Below, one piece after another: positions 1-7,164 of a stretch of 48,583 nucleotides of DNA (position 1 is its first letter; every line of letters begins with the position of its first letter). The stretch is from Candidatus Saccharibacteria bacterium UBA5145 (lineage in GTDB: Bacteria; Patescibacteriota; Saccharimonadia; Saccharimonadales; UBA4665). The stretch is taken from positions 176,170-224,752 of the forward strand of contig DHXX01000012.1 in assembly GCA_002413865.1 (NCBI GenBank). The letters run 5' to 3'. A program made the position numbers and the translations under genes. Under the pieces are notes generated by a model. That model was not told the origin of the DNA. It searched no databases and worked only from the letters and a program-made list of their open reading frames with translations.

Positions 1-447
1 CGTAGCAAGACGACCGTTATTTTCATCAACCAAATTCGTATGAAAATCGGCGTCATGTTCGGTAACCCGGAGACGACGACCGGTGGTAACGCCCTCAAGT
101 TCTACGCTTCGGTCCGGATGGATATCCGGCGCATCGGCCAGATCAAGCAAGGCGACGCCGTCATTGGTAACCGGACGCGCGTCAAGGTAGTCAAAAACAA
201 GATCGCGCCCCCATTCCGGGAGGCCGAGTTCGACATTATGTACAACCAAGGCATCAGTCTAGCCGGCGATGTGGTCGATTTGGCCGCCGCTCGCGACATC
301 ATTGAGAAGTCGGGTGCGTGGTACGCCTACAACGACGCCAAGATTGGTCAAGGCCGCGAAGCCGCCAAGCAATATCTCGAGGCTAATCCAGAGATTCTCA
401 AGGAAATCGCCGCCAAAGTCGTGGAGGCCGATAAGGTTCAAAGCTAG
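1..447 (+). CDS. recA: RecA recombinase, C-terminal part (5' end outside window)
   Basis: This is the 3' part of recA, entering the window in frame at base 1. The visible protein starts in the ATPase core just before loop L2 (NQIRMKIGVMFGNPETTTGG region), continues through the ALKFYASVR strand and ends in the RecA C-terminal domain (GAWYAYNDAKIGQGREAAK). RecA coats single-stranded DNA, drives strand exchange and triggers LexA cleavage. The C-terminal tail is short and ends in EADKVQS rather than a long acidic tail. recX follows two genes later, the usual partner. Identification is secure; only the N-terminal half with the Walker A motif is missing because of the window edge. Confidence 0.97.
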   Translation, partial: RSKTTVIFINQIRMKIGVMFGNPETTTGGNALKFYASVRMDIRRIGQIKQGDAVIGNRTRVKVVKNKIAPPFREAEFDIMYNQGISLAGDVVDLAAARDIIEKSGAWYAYNDAKIGQGREAAKQYLEANPEILKEIAAKVVEADKVQS

Positions 448-481
448 CCGCTGGCAGCAACGGCGCTAGAAGGAGATAATC

Positions 482-844
482 ATGGAAGGGTACGAAGTCT
501 TACCGAGCGTAAGCGAATCAGACGACACCCAAGCGTCGGAGCGTAGTTCGGTGTACACCGATTTGTTCGGTCCGACGATTGGCACCTACACGCCAACTAC
601 GGCCGAACGGGGTAATCTTCCGTCAGACATCCAACGAGCCTTGGTGGGAGTTGCTCTGCCTGTCAGGAAAAGACTAGAATATGCCATCACTAGCGGTTCG
701 GTGTTGGTTTCGGCTAATGAGTTCATTGACGTCTTGACGGCCGCGGGAGCACCCAAAAAGGTGTTGAAATATTTGCAGGACCGCTCGATCAACGATGCGT
801 TGGCGACAGTCTCTTTTTCACTAGAAGAAGGGAAGCTAACATAG
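482..844 (+). CDS. Unknown 120-aa protein between recA and recX
   Basis: I do not recognise this protein. It has a textbook Shine-Dalgarno (AAGGAG about 6 nt before the ATG), lies 34 nt after recA and ends 2 nt before recX, so it is almost certainly co-transcribed and translated with them. The first 45 residues are polar and probably disordered; the rest looks helical (RALVGVALPVRKRLEYAI, then AAGAPKKVLKYLQDRS). No signal peptide, membrane segment or cysteine is visible. Its position suggests a link to RecA regulation or DNA repair, but that is inference from context only. Confidence 0.85.
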   Translation: MEGYEVLPSVSESDDTQASERSSVYTDLFGPTIGTYTPTTAERGNLPSDIQRALVGVALPVRKRLEYAITSGSVLVSANEFIDVLTAAGAPKKVLKYLQDRSINDALATVSFSLEEGKLT

Positions 845-846
845 CT

Positions 847-1455
847 ATGAAAATTACCAGTATCAAACAGCAGGCCAAACGAGTTGACCGCTATTCGATA
901 TTCATCGACGAAGACTACGCTTTTAGTTTGAGCGAGGGCAGTTTGCTCGACAGTAGACTAGCCAAAGGCGACGAGTTAACTCGGCAGCAAGTCGAAGACT
1001 TTAAACAGTTATCGGCCGACGATAAACTATACAACTTAGTCATCCGTTATATCGCCATTCGACCGCGGAGCCAGTGGGAAATCGAGACCTATCTGGACCG
1101 CAAAGACTCCCCTGCCCCAAAAATTGAACAAATTACGAACAAACTTAGCCGACTCGGTTTGATTGACGATACCAAGTTTGCGCAAGCCTTCGTCAACGAT
1201 CGACGCCTCCTCCGCCCTACTTCACGTCGCAAAATGATTATAGAATTAAAGAAGAAACACGTTGCGAACGACACCATCCAGGCGGTGGTCGGCAACGAGA
1301 GCGCCGACGAGCGACACGCCCTCGTCGACATCGTCCGGCGGAAACGTAAGCAAACCCGCTATCAAGACGACCTCAAATTGATGCAATACCTCGCCCGCCA
1401 AGGCTTTAGCTATGGCGATATCAAGGCGGCGCTGCAGGTCGATGAAGACTCATAA
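847..1455 (+). CDS. recX: RecX-family regulator of RecA
   Basis: A 202-residue RecX. After an N-terminal beta segment (ITSIKQQAKRVDRYSIFID) come the tandem three-helix repeats, recognisable from IRPRSQWEIETYLDRK, LIDDTKFAQAFVNDR and the C-terminal LARQGFSYGDIKAALQ. RecX binds inside the RecA filament groove and limits RecA activity. The start is the ATG 2 nt after the upstream stop; the upstream gene ends in a purine-rich GAAGAAGGGAAG stretch that may serve as the ribosome site. Length is typical of the longer RecX proteins of Gram-positive bacteria. Gene order recA - small gene - recX supports the call. Confidence 0.93.
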   Translation: MKITSIKQQAKRVDRYSIFIDEDYAFSLSEGSLLDSRLAKGDELTRQQVEDFKQLSADDKLYNLVIRYIAIRPRSQWEIETYLDRKDSPAPKIEQITNKLSRLGLIDDTKFAQAFVNDRRLLRPTSRRKMIIELKKKHVANDTIQAVVGNESADERHALVDIVRRKRKQTRYQDDLKLMQYLARQGFSYGDIKAALQVDEDS

Positions 1456-1496
1456 TATAAGTAGGATAGTGAAATAGTCGGATTGTGGAATAGTAG

Positions 1497-1583
1497 CTAG
1501 GAATTAGAAAGTGGGAATTAGGGTGAGCGGCCGTGCCGCCAGCACGCCGGCGCTTCCCTAATTCCTGATTCTACTTTCTATTT
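1497..1583. repeat. Microrepeat hairpin (family B), copy 1
   Basis: One arm is built from GGAATTAG-like units and the other from their reverse complement (CTAATTCC), with a GC-rich centre. It lies between the convergent recX and PRC-barrel genes, where it could act as a bidirectional terminator. Related hairpins occur at 29214, 33885, 35738, 36445 and 43918. Confidence 0.75.
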
Positions 1584-1591
1584 TCGGTTGG

Positions 1592-2110
1592 CTAGACGAT
1601 GGGCGCCGGGGCGGTAGCCGGTGCCGTCTTGAGCAGTTCGTTGATAATGATGCGCCGGGGGGTTATCTCGTTAATTTGTGAGCGGTCGATGCTCAAACTG
1701 CCGCCCGTCAGACTTTTTAAGATTGATTGTGAAACGTAGATCTTCTGGACGAACATCGTCTCCGTCTCGACGGCGTAATCACTAACTTTGCCAACCTTGA
1801 CTTTGCTGATTGTTTCGACGTGTTTGCCGATCAACTCAAAACCAATTTCCAAAACTTCTTTGAGTCGGATGAGCTCGCTTGGTTCGGCTAAAACGTCGTG
1901 GTCGTTGACGACGTAGCCTTGGGGCAACATTTCGCGAATGTCCTGATGGAGCAAGACCAGCTCTTTTTTATCGAACCGGTCTTGGCAGTAAAAACCTTCA
2001 ATTTTGAGGTTATTGGGGTTAAAAATCGGTGCGGTGATTGTCGCGATGGGCATACCGGTTCGGAGTGACAGGATTGATTTGTTGAGTATTGAGGCGCTGA
2101 GTTGCAACAT
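1592..2110 (-). CDS. PRC-barrel domain protein
   Basis: The first 75 residues (from MLQLSASILNKSILSLRTG) look like a PRC-barrel, and a second barrel-like segment follows (GFELIGKHVETISKVKVGKVSDYAVE). PRC-barrels are small beta domains found in RimM and photosynthetic reaction-centre H subunit; stand-alone ones have no settled role. Two starts are possible. An ATG at 2131 has GGAGG 8 nt upstream; the ATG at 2110 lies 6 nt after a TATACT -10 hexamer, the leaderless layout seen at many genes here, and gives the better family N-terminus. I prefer 2110. No signal peptide or membrane segment is present. Confidence 0.8.
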   Translation of the reverse strand: MLQLSASILNKSILSLRTGMPIATITAPIFNPNNLKIEGFYCQDRFDKKELVLLHQDIREMLPQGYVVNDHDVLAEPSELIRLKEVLEIGFELIGKHVETISKVKVGKVSDYAVETETMFVQKIYVSQSILKSLTGGSLSIDRSQINEITPRRIIINELLKTAPATAPAPIV

Positions 2111-2210
2111 GCTTATAGTATAGCGCGACATAATCCCCGCCTCCTACCCAAATATTGGAGCGACAATATTAAATTATTTAATCTAGTGGCCAGAATCAAA
2201 ATGCTGGTGC

Positions 2211-2239
2211 TTGCGGTGACCATTCCGTAATCCTACAAT
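2211..2239 (+). promoter_or_regulatory. Promoter for the structured leader and lamin-tail gene
   Basis: A -35 TTGCGG (2211-2216) and a -10 TACAAT (2234-2239) are separated by exactly 17 nt. The expected start near 2247 places the RNA 5' end immediately before the 5' arm of the structured element. Confidence 0.7.
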
Positions 2240-2246
2240 CGCTGGC

Positions 2247-2409
2247 ACTATGAACCCATTACAAAACTCCGTTCGACGGCAAGCCACCCTAGCGACACTG
2301 CCTGACAGTTTCGTCTATCACCGTATCGATCGATACGCCTCCCCTCCAGCTCTGCCAAGTGGCAGTCGCCGGGGCGGCTGTGGTTACGAACGGAGTTTTG
2401 TAATGGGTT
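2247..2409 (+). promoter_or_regulatory. Structured RNA leader element, copy A (candidate cis-regulator)
   Basis: A 23-bp perfect inverted repeat (2253-2275 with 2387-2409) closes a 111-nt interior. Inside are a TGCC/GGCA hairpin (2353-2364) and a GCCG/CGGC hairpin (2368-2378). The 3' arm contains GGAG (2392-2395) 7 nt before the ATG at 2403, so the closed helix would hide both ribosome site and start codon of the lamin-tail gene. A second copy at 10323-10481 shares most of the sequence with a compensatory A-U to G-C change in the closing helix. It matches no riboswitch family I know. A MITE-like mobile element with terminal inverted repeats is the main alternative. Confidence 0.65.
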
Positions 2410-3896
2410 TTATGAATCGACTTCTAAAACTAGGATTGGCCGGTCTGATTGGGGTGGTTCTGGCCGTGGTGCCGAGCGCGACTAGTTATGCGCTGGCTAC
2501 GCCGCCACCGCTAGCAGTCCCAGCCCAGTTAGCCATCGCTGAGGTCAAGATTACCGGCGATGAATTCCTGGTAATCCAGAATAATAGCGGCACAAACATC
2601 GCCGACCTGAGCCAGTACTGGCTCGAAGGCTTCAACAACGTCAACCCTCTGGCGGCTGGCGTCAGTAGTTCAACGCAGCAGTTACCGGCCGTCAACTTGG
2701 CGGTCGGGCAAAGTGTCATGTTGAGCGCCGTCGCCCGCCCGACGTGCGCCGTCGCCGTGGCCGGAAAGCTCAATCTGAGTTTGAGCGATAGCGGCGGCTT
2801 TCTGGAAATCGTGCAGCTGACGCCGGTTGCTTCCGGCGCCGTCAGCCACCTACCGGGCGATTCGGTGAGCTGGAGTTCGTCGACGGCCGGGCAGATAACC
2901 CAAGTGCCGTCGAGCACGAAAGACCCGCAAGGCATGTACTACCGCTACCAAGTGGCCACTAACAGTTTTGGCTGGCAGTTAGCCGACCAAGACACTGCCA
3001 ATCTTTGCCAGTTGAGCGTCGTGATTACTAGCGGTGGTACGACGCTCAAGCAGAGCCCTTCCCTGGAGGGTCTCCTCAGTGCCGCCGACTCGGCCCCCTC
3101 GACAATAGTCAGTCTGGCGGCCGATGACAGCACCGCTTCGTCCCCAGTCGGCTCTAGCTTGCCGCCGGCCGACGAAGGTCTTATCGTCCCGGAGATAACC
3201 GAGCTTTTACCGAATCCGTCGAGTAGCGGTGACGATACCGTCGCCGAATACATCGAACTCTATAACTCCAATGATCAACCTTTTGACCTCAGTAGTTTCA
3301 GCCTCAGGGCCGGGACGACTGTGCTGCACAGCTATACTTTCCCGCCCGGAACGAGCCTGCCGGGGCAAGCCTTTAGCGCCTATTACGCCGTCGTAACGGG
3401 GCTCAGCCTCATCAATAGCGGCGGCCGGGTCAGCCTACTCGATCCACTCGGCAATGAGCTCATCAGCAGCGCCACTTATGGATCGGCCAAAGACGACCAG
3501 GCCTGGGCGCTGGCCAGCGGTAATTGGTATTGGACGATTAGCCCGACTCCAGGAGCCCCCAACGTAATCATTCAACCCATGGCCACAACCGCTAATAGCC
3601 TCGTAACCACCACCAGCCCGCTCGCCGTTTCGAAAACGACCAAAGTTAAAAGCGCCACCACACCCAAAGCCGCGAAGGCCCCAAAAGCCGTGACAACGAA
3701 GTCCACCAAAGCGGCTAAACCAAAAACCGTGCTGGCGGCGAGTAGTGCGGCCGTGGCGCTACCCCAGCGGCCAATTCACGCCAGCGTGCTTGCCCTAGTC
3801 GCCGGACTCGCGCTACTATACGGGGCATATGAGTACCGGACCGATCTATCAAATCAGCTCTTCAAGCTTAGACGTCAGTTTACGACTCGCCGCTGA
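2403..3896 (+). CDS. Secreted/anchored lamin-tail-domain protein
   Basis: After a signal peptide (MGFMNRLLKLGLAGLIGVVL, then cleavage near SYA-LA) the protein carries a degenerate N-terminal lamin-tail-like half (IAEVKITGDEFLVIQNNSG) and a clear lamin-tail domain at roughly residues 260-380 (EITELLPNPSS, EYIELYNSNDQPFDLSSFSL). A Lys/Thr/Ala-rich linker and a C-terminal membrane segment (ASVLALVAGLALLYGAY) with a basic tail follow. Lamin-tail domains occur on bacterial surface proteins and nucleases; a binding or structural role outside the cell is likely. The reading frame is open upstream to 2250, but that part overlaps the structured leader and has no signal peptide, so I place the start at 2403 (GGAG 7 nt before it). 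It overlaps tsaE by 68 nt. Confidence 0.8.
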   Translation: MGFMNRLLKLGLAGLIGVVLAVVPSATSYALATPPPLAVPAQLAIAEVKITGDEFLVIQNNSGTNIADLSQYWLEGFNNVNPLAAGVSSSTQQLPAVNLAVGQSVMLSAVARPTCAVAVAGKLNLSLSDSGGFLEIVQLTPVASGAVSHLPGDSVSWSSSTAGQITQVPSSTKDPQGMYYRYQVATNSFGWQLADQDTANLCQLSVVITSGGTTLKQSPSLEGLLSAADSAPSTIVSLAADDSTASSPVGSSLPPADEGLIVPEITELLPNPSSSGDDTVAEYIELYNSNDQPFDLSSFSLRAGTTVLHSYTFPPGTSLPGQAFSAYYAVVTGLSLINSGGRVSLLDPLGNELISSATYGSAKDDQAWALASGNWYWTISPTPGAPNVIIQPMATTANSLVTTTSPLAVSKTTKVKSATTPKAAKAPKAVTTKSTKAAKPKTVLAASSAAVALPQRPIHASVLALVAGLALLYGAYEYRTDLSNQLFKLRRQFTTRR

Positions 3897-4314
3897 GATT
3901 GGCGCGAAATTGCGCGGCGGTGAGGTGATCGCGCTCGTCAGTGACCTTGGTGGCGGCAAGACGACCTTCGTGCGCGGCTTGGCCAGCGGCGCCGGCAGCC
4001 CCGACAGGGTCAGCAGCCCGAGTTTTACCCTAACCAACGTTTATCAGGCACCGCCATTAACGCTACAGCACTTTGATTTCTATCGCTTGCAGGCGCCCGG
4101 CCTACTACGCGACGAGTTGGCCGAAGTTATCGCCGATCCGCTCAACGTCGTCGTTATCGAATGGGCGGCGATTGTCGAAGACGTCCTGCCGAGCGATCAT
4201 TTGACGATTAACATTAGGGTGACCGGTGAGACGAGCCGTGACTACGAACTCTACTGCCCCGAGCCCCTGGCGTACTTATTGCCGGCGGCCGCCAGACGGA
4301 TGGAGCGGGCATAA
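3829..4314 (+). CDS. tsaE: tRNA t6A biosynthesis ATPase TsaE
   Basis: A 161-residue TsaE, the ATPase that works with TsaB and TsaD to make N6-threonylcarbamoyl-adenosine in ANN-reading tRNAs. The P-loop is DLGGGKTT at residues 39-46, followed by the family motifs SSPSFTLTNVY, HFDFYRL and VVVIEWAA. The start lies inside the preceding gene (68-nt overlap), 9 nt after a TACTAT -10 with a TTGCCC -35 at 18-nt spacing, so it may be transcribed on its own as a near-leaderless mRNA. tsaB follows 60 nt later. Confidence 0.94.
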   Translation: MSTGPIYQISSSSLDVSLRLAAEIGAKLRGGEVIALVSDLGGGKTTFVRGLASGAGSPDRVSSPSFTLTNVYQAPPLTLQHFDFYRLQAPGLLRDELAEVIADPLNVVVIEWAAIVEDVLPSDHLTINIRVTGETSRDYELYCPEPLAYLLPAAARRMERA

Positions 4315-4374
4315 TCGTTCGAGGTGATCACCACCCCAATAGTTGTTCTATAATGAGGGAATGAGACAAGATCG

Positions 4375-4767
4375 ATGCTAATTCTAACAATTCGCTCCGA
4401 TAAACCCGACGCCGAGATCGGTTTATACAATGATGGCGATCAGCTCGGTTATGAAATTTGGGAGGCCCATCGGGCCCTAGCCGAGACCATCCATACCAAA
4501 ATTGAAGCCTTACTCGTGGCGCATAACCAAACCCTCCAAGGCTTAGGCGGTGTCGTTGTATTCAGGGGTCCAGGCAGCTTTACGGGCCTCCGAATTGGCT
4601 TGACGGTCGCCAATGCCCTAGTCGACTCATTGCAGCTGCCAATCACGGCTAGCGCCGGTGACGACTGGATTAAAAGCGGGATAGAACGTTTACTCGCGGG
4701 GCAAAATGATCGCGTTGCCGTGCCCGAATACGGGGCCTTACCGAACATTACTGCCCCTCGAAAATAA
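4375..4767 (+). CDS. tsaB: TsaB-like protein, short form
   Basis: The family signature GPGSFTGLRIGL is present around residues 65-76 within an actin-like N-terminal half. TsaB scaffolds TsaD in t6A synthesis. Usual TsaB proteins have about 220 residues; this one stops at 130, just after ASAGDDWIKSG, and so lacks most of the second lobe. No frameshifted continuation of the family is visible downstream, so it looks like a genuinely shortened form rather than a recent break. A TATAAT -10 lies at 4349-4354. Confidence 0.85.
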   Translation: MLILTIRSDKPDAEIGLYNDGDQLGYEIWEAHRALAETIHTKIEALLVAHNQTLQGLGGVVVFRGPGSFTGLRIGLTVANALVDSLQLPITASAGDDWIKSGIERLLAGQNDRVAVPEYGALPNITAPRK

Positions 4768-4889
4768 AGAGTTAAGGCGTCAATGGTGGTGCCGGGCGTA
4801 AAGCGGGTTACAGACGTGGGTTGGTACGAAAGCGCGAAAATCCTATATAATATCTATCTGACGCTGAGTCGGCCTAACGGAAATAACAT

Positions 4890-5624
4890 ATGGATAATCA
4901 ACCCCCTATCGAACCCAATCAACCGCAACCCCAGGGTGCTGGTAGTGCCCAGCCGGGTTTTCAACCGCGTACCGCTCCTGTCCAGCCGCGGACCTTTACG
5001 ACGGCGCCAATTCCCCCCCGCCCGACCTTTAGTCCCCCGCCGGGCTACCAACCGGTAACTTTTTCAGATGCCCCACAACCCCAAATCTTGCCCCAACCCG
5101 TTGTCCCCGGCCAAACGCCCGCCTACCAGCCGGCGGCGTCATTCCAAACGCCACCGACCTACCAATCGACGCCCGCCCAACCCCCTAAAAAACGTATTAT
5201 TGGGTGGTTGCTCGGCGGCTTGATCATCGTGGTGGCCTTAGTCGTGTCAGCCCTGTTTGGACTGCGGATTTTGCAGGCCCAGCCCACTAAAGCTCCGCAG
5301 CGAGTGAGCGATCAATTCATCAGCGATCTGCAAAAAGACGACCCGGTGGGGGCCTACGGCCTAACGAGTGCTTCCTACCAAAAGACCTATTCGGACGTCT
5401 ATTTTAAGAAGATTGTCGACCAAGTCTCGAAGGGCCTGCAAGGGCCAACCAGTGTCACCGAGCGCAAGGTTACCAAAACGACCCCGCCGCAAGCCGTGGT
5501 TGTCTACAAAATACCGACCCAATACACTACCCAGTACATCAAGGTGACGTTGGAAAACGGCGACACCTGGCAAGTAACCAGTTTTGCCGCTTCAACGATG
5601 CCGCCCGCCACCACAACAAAATAA
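4890..5624 (+). CDS. Proline-rich single-pass membrane protein
   Basis: The first ~105 residues are extremely rich in Pro/Gln (PPIEPNQPQPQ, PPRPTFSPPPGYQP) and probably disordered in the cytoplasm. Basic residues (PKKR) precede one membrane helix (IIGWLLGGLIIVVALVVSAL), and a ~115-residue outer domain follows (ISDLQKDDPVGAYGLTSASY...). The outer part resembles the small NTF2-like/DUF4878 domains of actinobacterial and CPR membrane proteins, but I cannot confirm the family. A TATA-rich -10 (TATATAAT near 4851) precedes it, preceded in turn by TTGGTA. No functional claim beyond envelope location. Confidence 0.8.
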   Translation: MDNQPPIEPNQPQPQGAGSAQPGFQPRTAPVQPRTFTTAPIPPRPTFSPPPGYQPVTFSDAPQPQILPQPVVPGQTPAYQPAASFQTPPTYQSTPAQPPKKRIIGWLLGGLIIVVALVVSALFGLRILQAQPTKAPQRVSDQFISDLQKDDPVGAYGLTSASYQKTYSDVYFKKIVDQVSKGLQGPTSVTERKVTKTTPPQAVVVYKIPTQYTTQYIKVTLENGDTWQVTSFAASTMPPATTTK

Positions 5625-5662
5625 CTGCCCGACCTGCCCATTTATTTCAGCCAAAAATATTG

Positions 5663-5691
5663 TTGACATTGCAACGCTTATGCTCAATAAT
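5663..5691 (+). promoter_or_regulatory. Promoter of the surface protein / sortase operon
   Basis: A consensus -35 TTGACA (5663-5668) is followed after 17 nt by AATAAT (5686-5691). It would drive the surface protein at 5732 and the sortase at 7165. Confidence 0.6.
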
Positions 5692-5731
5692 CCAAACTAT
5701 AAACAAAGTGAAACAAAAAGGTTAAAACAAA

Positions 5732-7138
5732 ATGAAGAAACTACTACGTTTCGGTGCTGTCACCGTGTTGAGCCTAAGTTCTTTACTGGGACTGGCTATG
5801 CCGCTCGCTCACGCTGCCGCGAGCACCTGTACTTGGACTGGGGCATCAAGTAATACTTTCAGCACGGCTGCGAACTGGAGCAACTGTAATGGCACAGCTC
5901 CGCAAGCAGGTGATGTACTAAACTTCACCTCATGGGTGGGTCCGCCGGATAGCGGTAGTACTCAGATAGTGACTTTGAACAATGATCTAGGCTATGCGTT
6001 CGGTGGGTTAATTGGTGTCGGCAGCACTAGTGACAAATACTATGATATTGCCAACCTTGCGCTTGCTGATGGAGCAACTGCGAGTTCGAATACATTCGGT
6101 TTTATGATAGCTAACCTTACTTCGGTGGGATCAGTAGTCTTAGGTAATGGTATTGTTGTAAATGGCGGAAATATTCAAGGGACTATGTCTACGACTGGCA
6201 CTGGCCCCTTCATCTACGGGCTAACGACTACTAATGCAGTAATTACTTCGGGTACGCAAGTGTCAGTAACGGCACCACCAATTGGTGATCCTGCAACTTT
6301 TAATGTCACCAATCTGACTATTCAAAATGGTGCCACATTCACGATTTGTAGCACTCCTACGACCGAAACTACTTTGTCTGGTAGCGTAACGTTAGGTGGA
6401 GGCGCCGGCGTTAATCCTATTCTATATGTAAGTCCTTGTATGGGAGCTGACGGTGTAGCACCTCATTCGGGCGGATTAACACTGACTGGCAATGTAGTAC
6501 TTTTGTCTGACGCTACAATTAGCGCGAATTCCAACATCTTATCCGTCGATGGCACTCTTACTGCAAATGGCCACACTCTAACGGTTACTGCTGACGGCAC
6601 AAGTAGTGTTATGGGAAGTGGTACTACGGGTAATGTTGTCGTAGCAAAGGGTGGTACGTTGGCCCCCGGCCATAGCCCGGGCTGTCTATCCACGGGTAAC
6701 CTAACGGTCACTGGTACATTCCAGGCCCAGCTTGGTGGCATTGACGCTTGCACCGGCTACGACCAGGTCAAAGTTACAGGCACAGTCGACGTTACAGGCG
6801 CAACCTTAGGAGCTGAGTTGTTCGGCGATTTCTTGCCTGCAAAAGGTCAAACATTTGAACTCATAAGTAATGACGGTGCTGACGCAGTTGTAGGTACATT
6901 CGCCGGACTGGCCGAAGGAGCAACTTTTAAAGTTGGTACTTCAACCTTCTCGATAACCTACGTTGGCGGCGACGGTAACGACGTGGTAATTAGCTTTGTC
7001 ACTGCACCAGGCACGCCTGATACCGGTTTTGCGCTCGCAAGCTCACATCCTCAAATTACCCTAGGCGTAACTATCTTGGCAGCGGGTTCTATCTTGGCCA
7101 TCGCTCGTCGCACCAGTAAAGCTACTGGCCGACGCTAG
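5732..7138 (+). CDS. Secreted surface protein with LPXTG-like sorting signal
   Basis: The signal peptide (MKKLLRFGAVTVLSLSSLLG, cleavage near AHA-AAS) is followed by a Thr/Gly/Asn-rich beta-repeat body like the autotransporter-associated beta strands of other surface proteins (TCTWTGASSNTFSTAANWSN near the start, VGGDGNDVVISF near the end). The C-terminus is a sortase-type signal: PDTG, a hydrophobic stretch (ITLGVTILAAGSILAIA) and a basic tail (RRTSKATGRR). The sortase gene begins 26 nt downstream, making this its probable substrate. Codons are more A/T-ending than in neighbours, so the pair may have been acquired separately. Attachment is probably to the wall or a pilus-like polymer. Confidence 0.85.
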   Translation: MKKLLRFGAVTVLSLSSLLGLAMPLAHAAASTCTWTGASSNTFSTAANWSNCNGTAPQAGDVLNFTSWVGPPDSGSTQIVTLNNDLGYAFGGLIGVGSTSDKYYDIANLALADGATASSNTFGFMIANLTSVGSVVLGNGIVVNGGNIQGTMSTTGTGPFIYGLTTTNAVITSGTQVSVTAPPIGDPATFNVTNLTIQNGATFTICSTPTTETTLSGSVTLGGGAGVNPILYVSPCMGADGVAPHSGGLTLTGNVVLLSDATISANSNILSVDGTLTANGHTLTVTADGTSSVMGSGTTGNVVVAKGGTLAPGHSPGCLSTGNLTVTGTFQAQLGGIDACTGYDQVKVTGTVDVTGATLGAELFGDFLPAKGQTFELISNDGADAVVGTFAGLAEGATFKVGTSTFSITYVGGDGNDVVISFVTAPGTPDTGFALASSHPQITLGVTILAAGSILAIARRTSKATGRR

Positions 7139-7164
7139 AAAAACATATAGGGAAAAGGACAATT

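Noticed and set aside
2353..2378. Cobalamin, TPP or c-di-GMP riboswitch
   Set aside because: The conserved boxes of these classes are missing; GCC-rich hairpins alone are not enough.
2250..2402. N-terminal extension of the lamin-tail protein from the ATG at 2250
   Set aside because: It would translate the structured element, lacks a ribosome site and would bury the signal peptide 50 residues inside the protein.
4783..5058. Open frame overlapping the start of the proline-rich protein
   Set aside because: It is an out-of-frame shadow of the Pro/Gln-rich coding sequence; Arg/Pro-rich without hydrophobic core.
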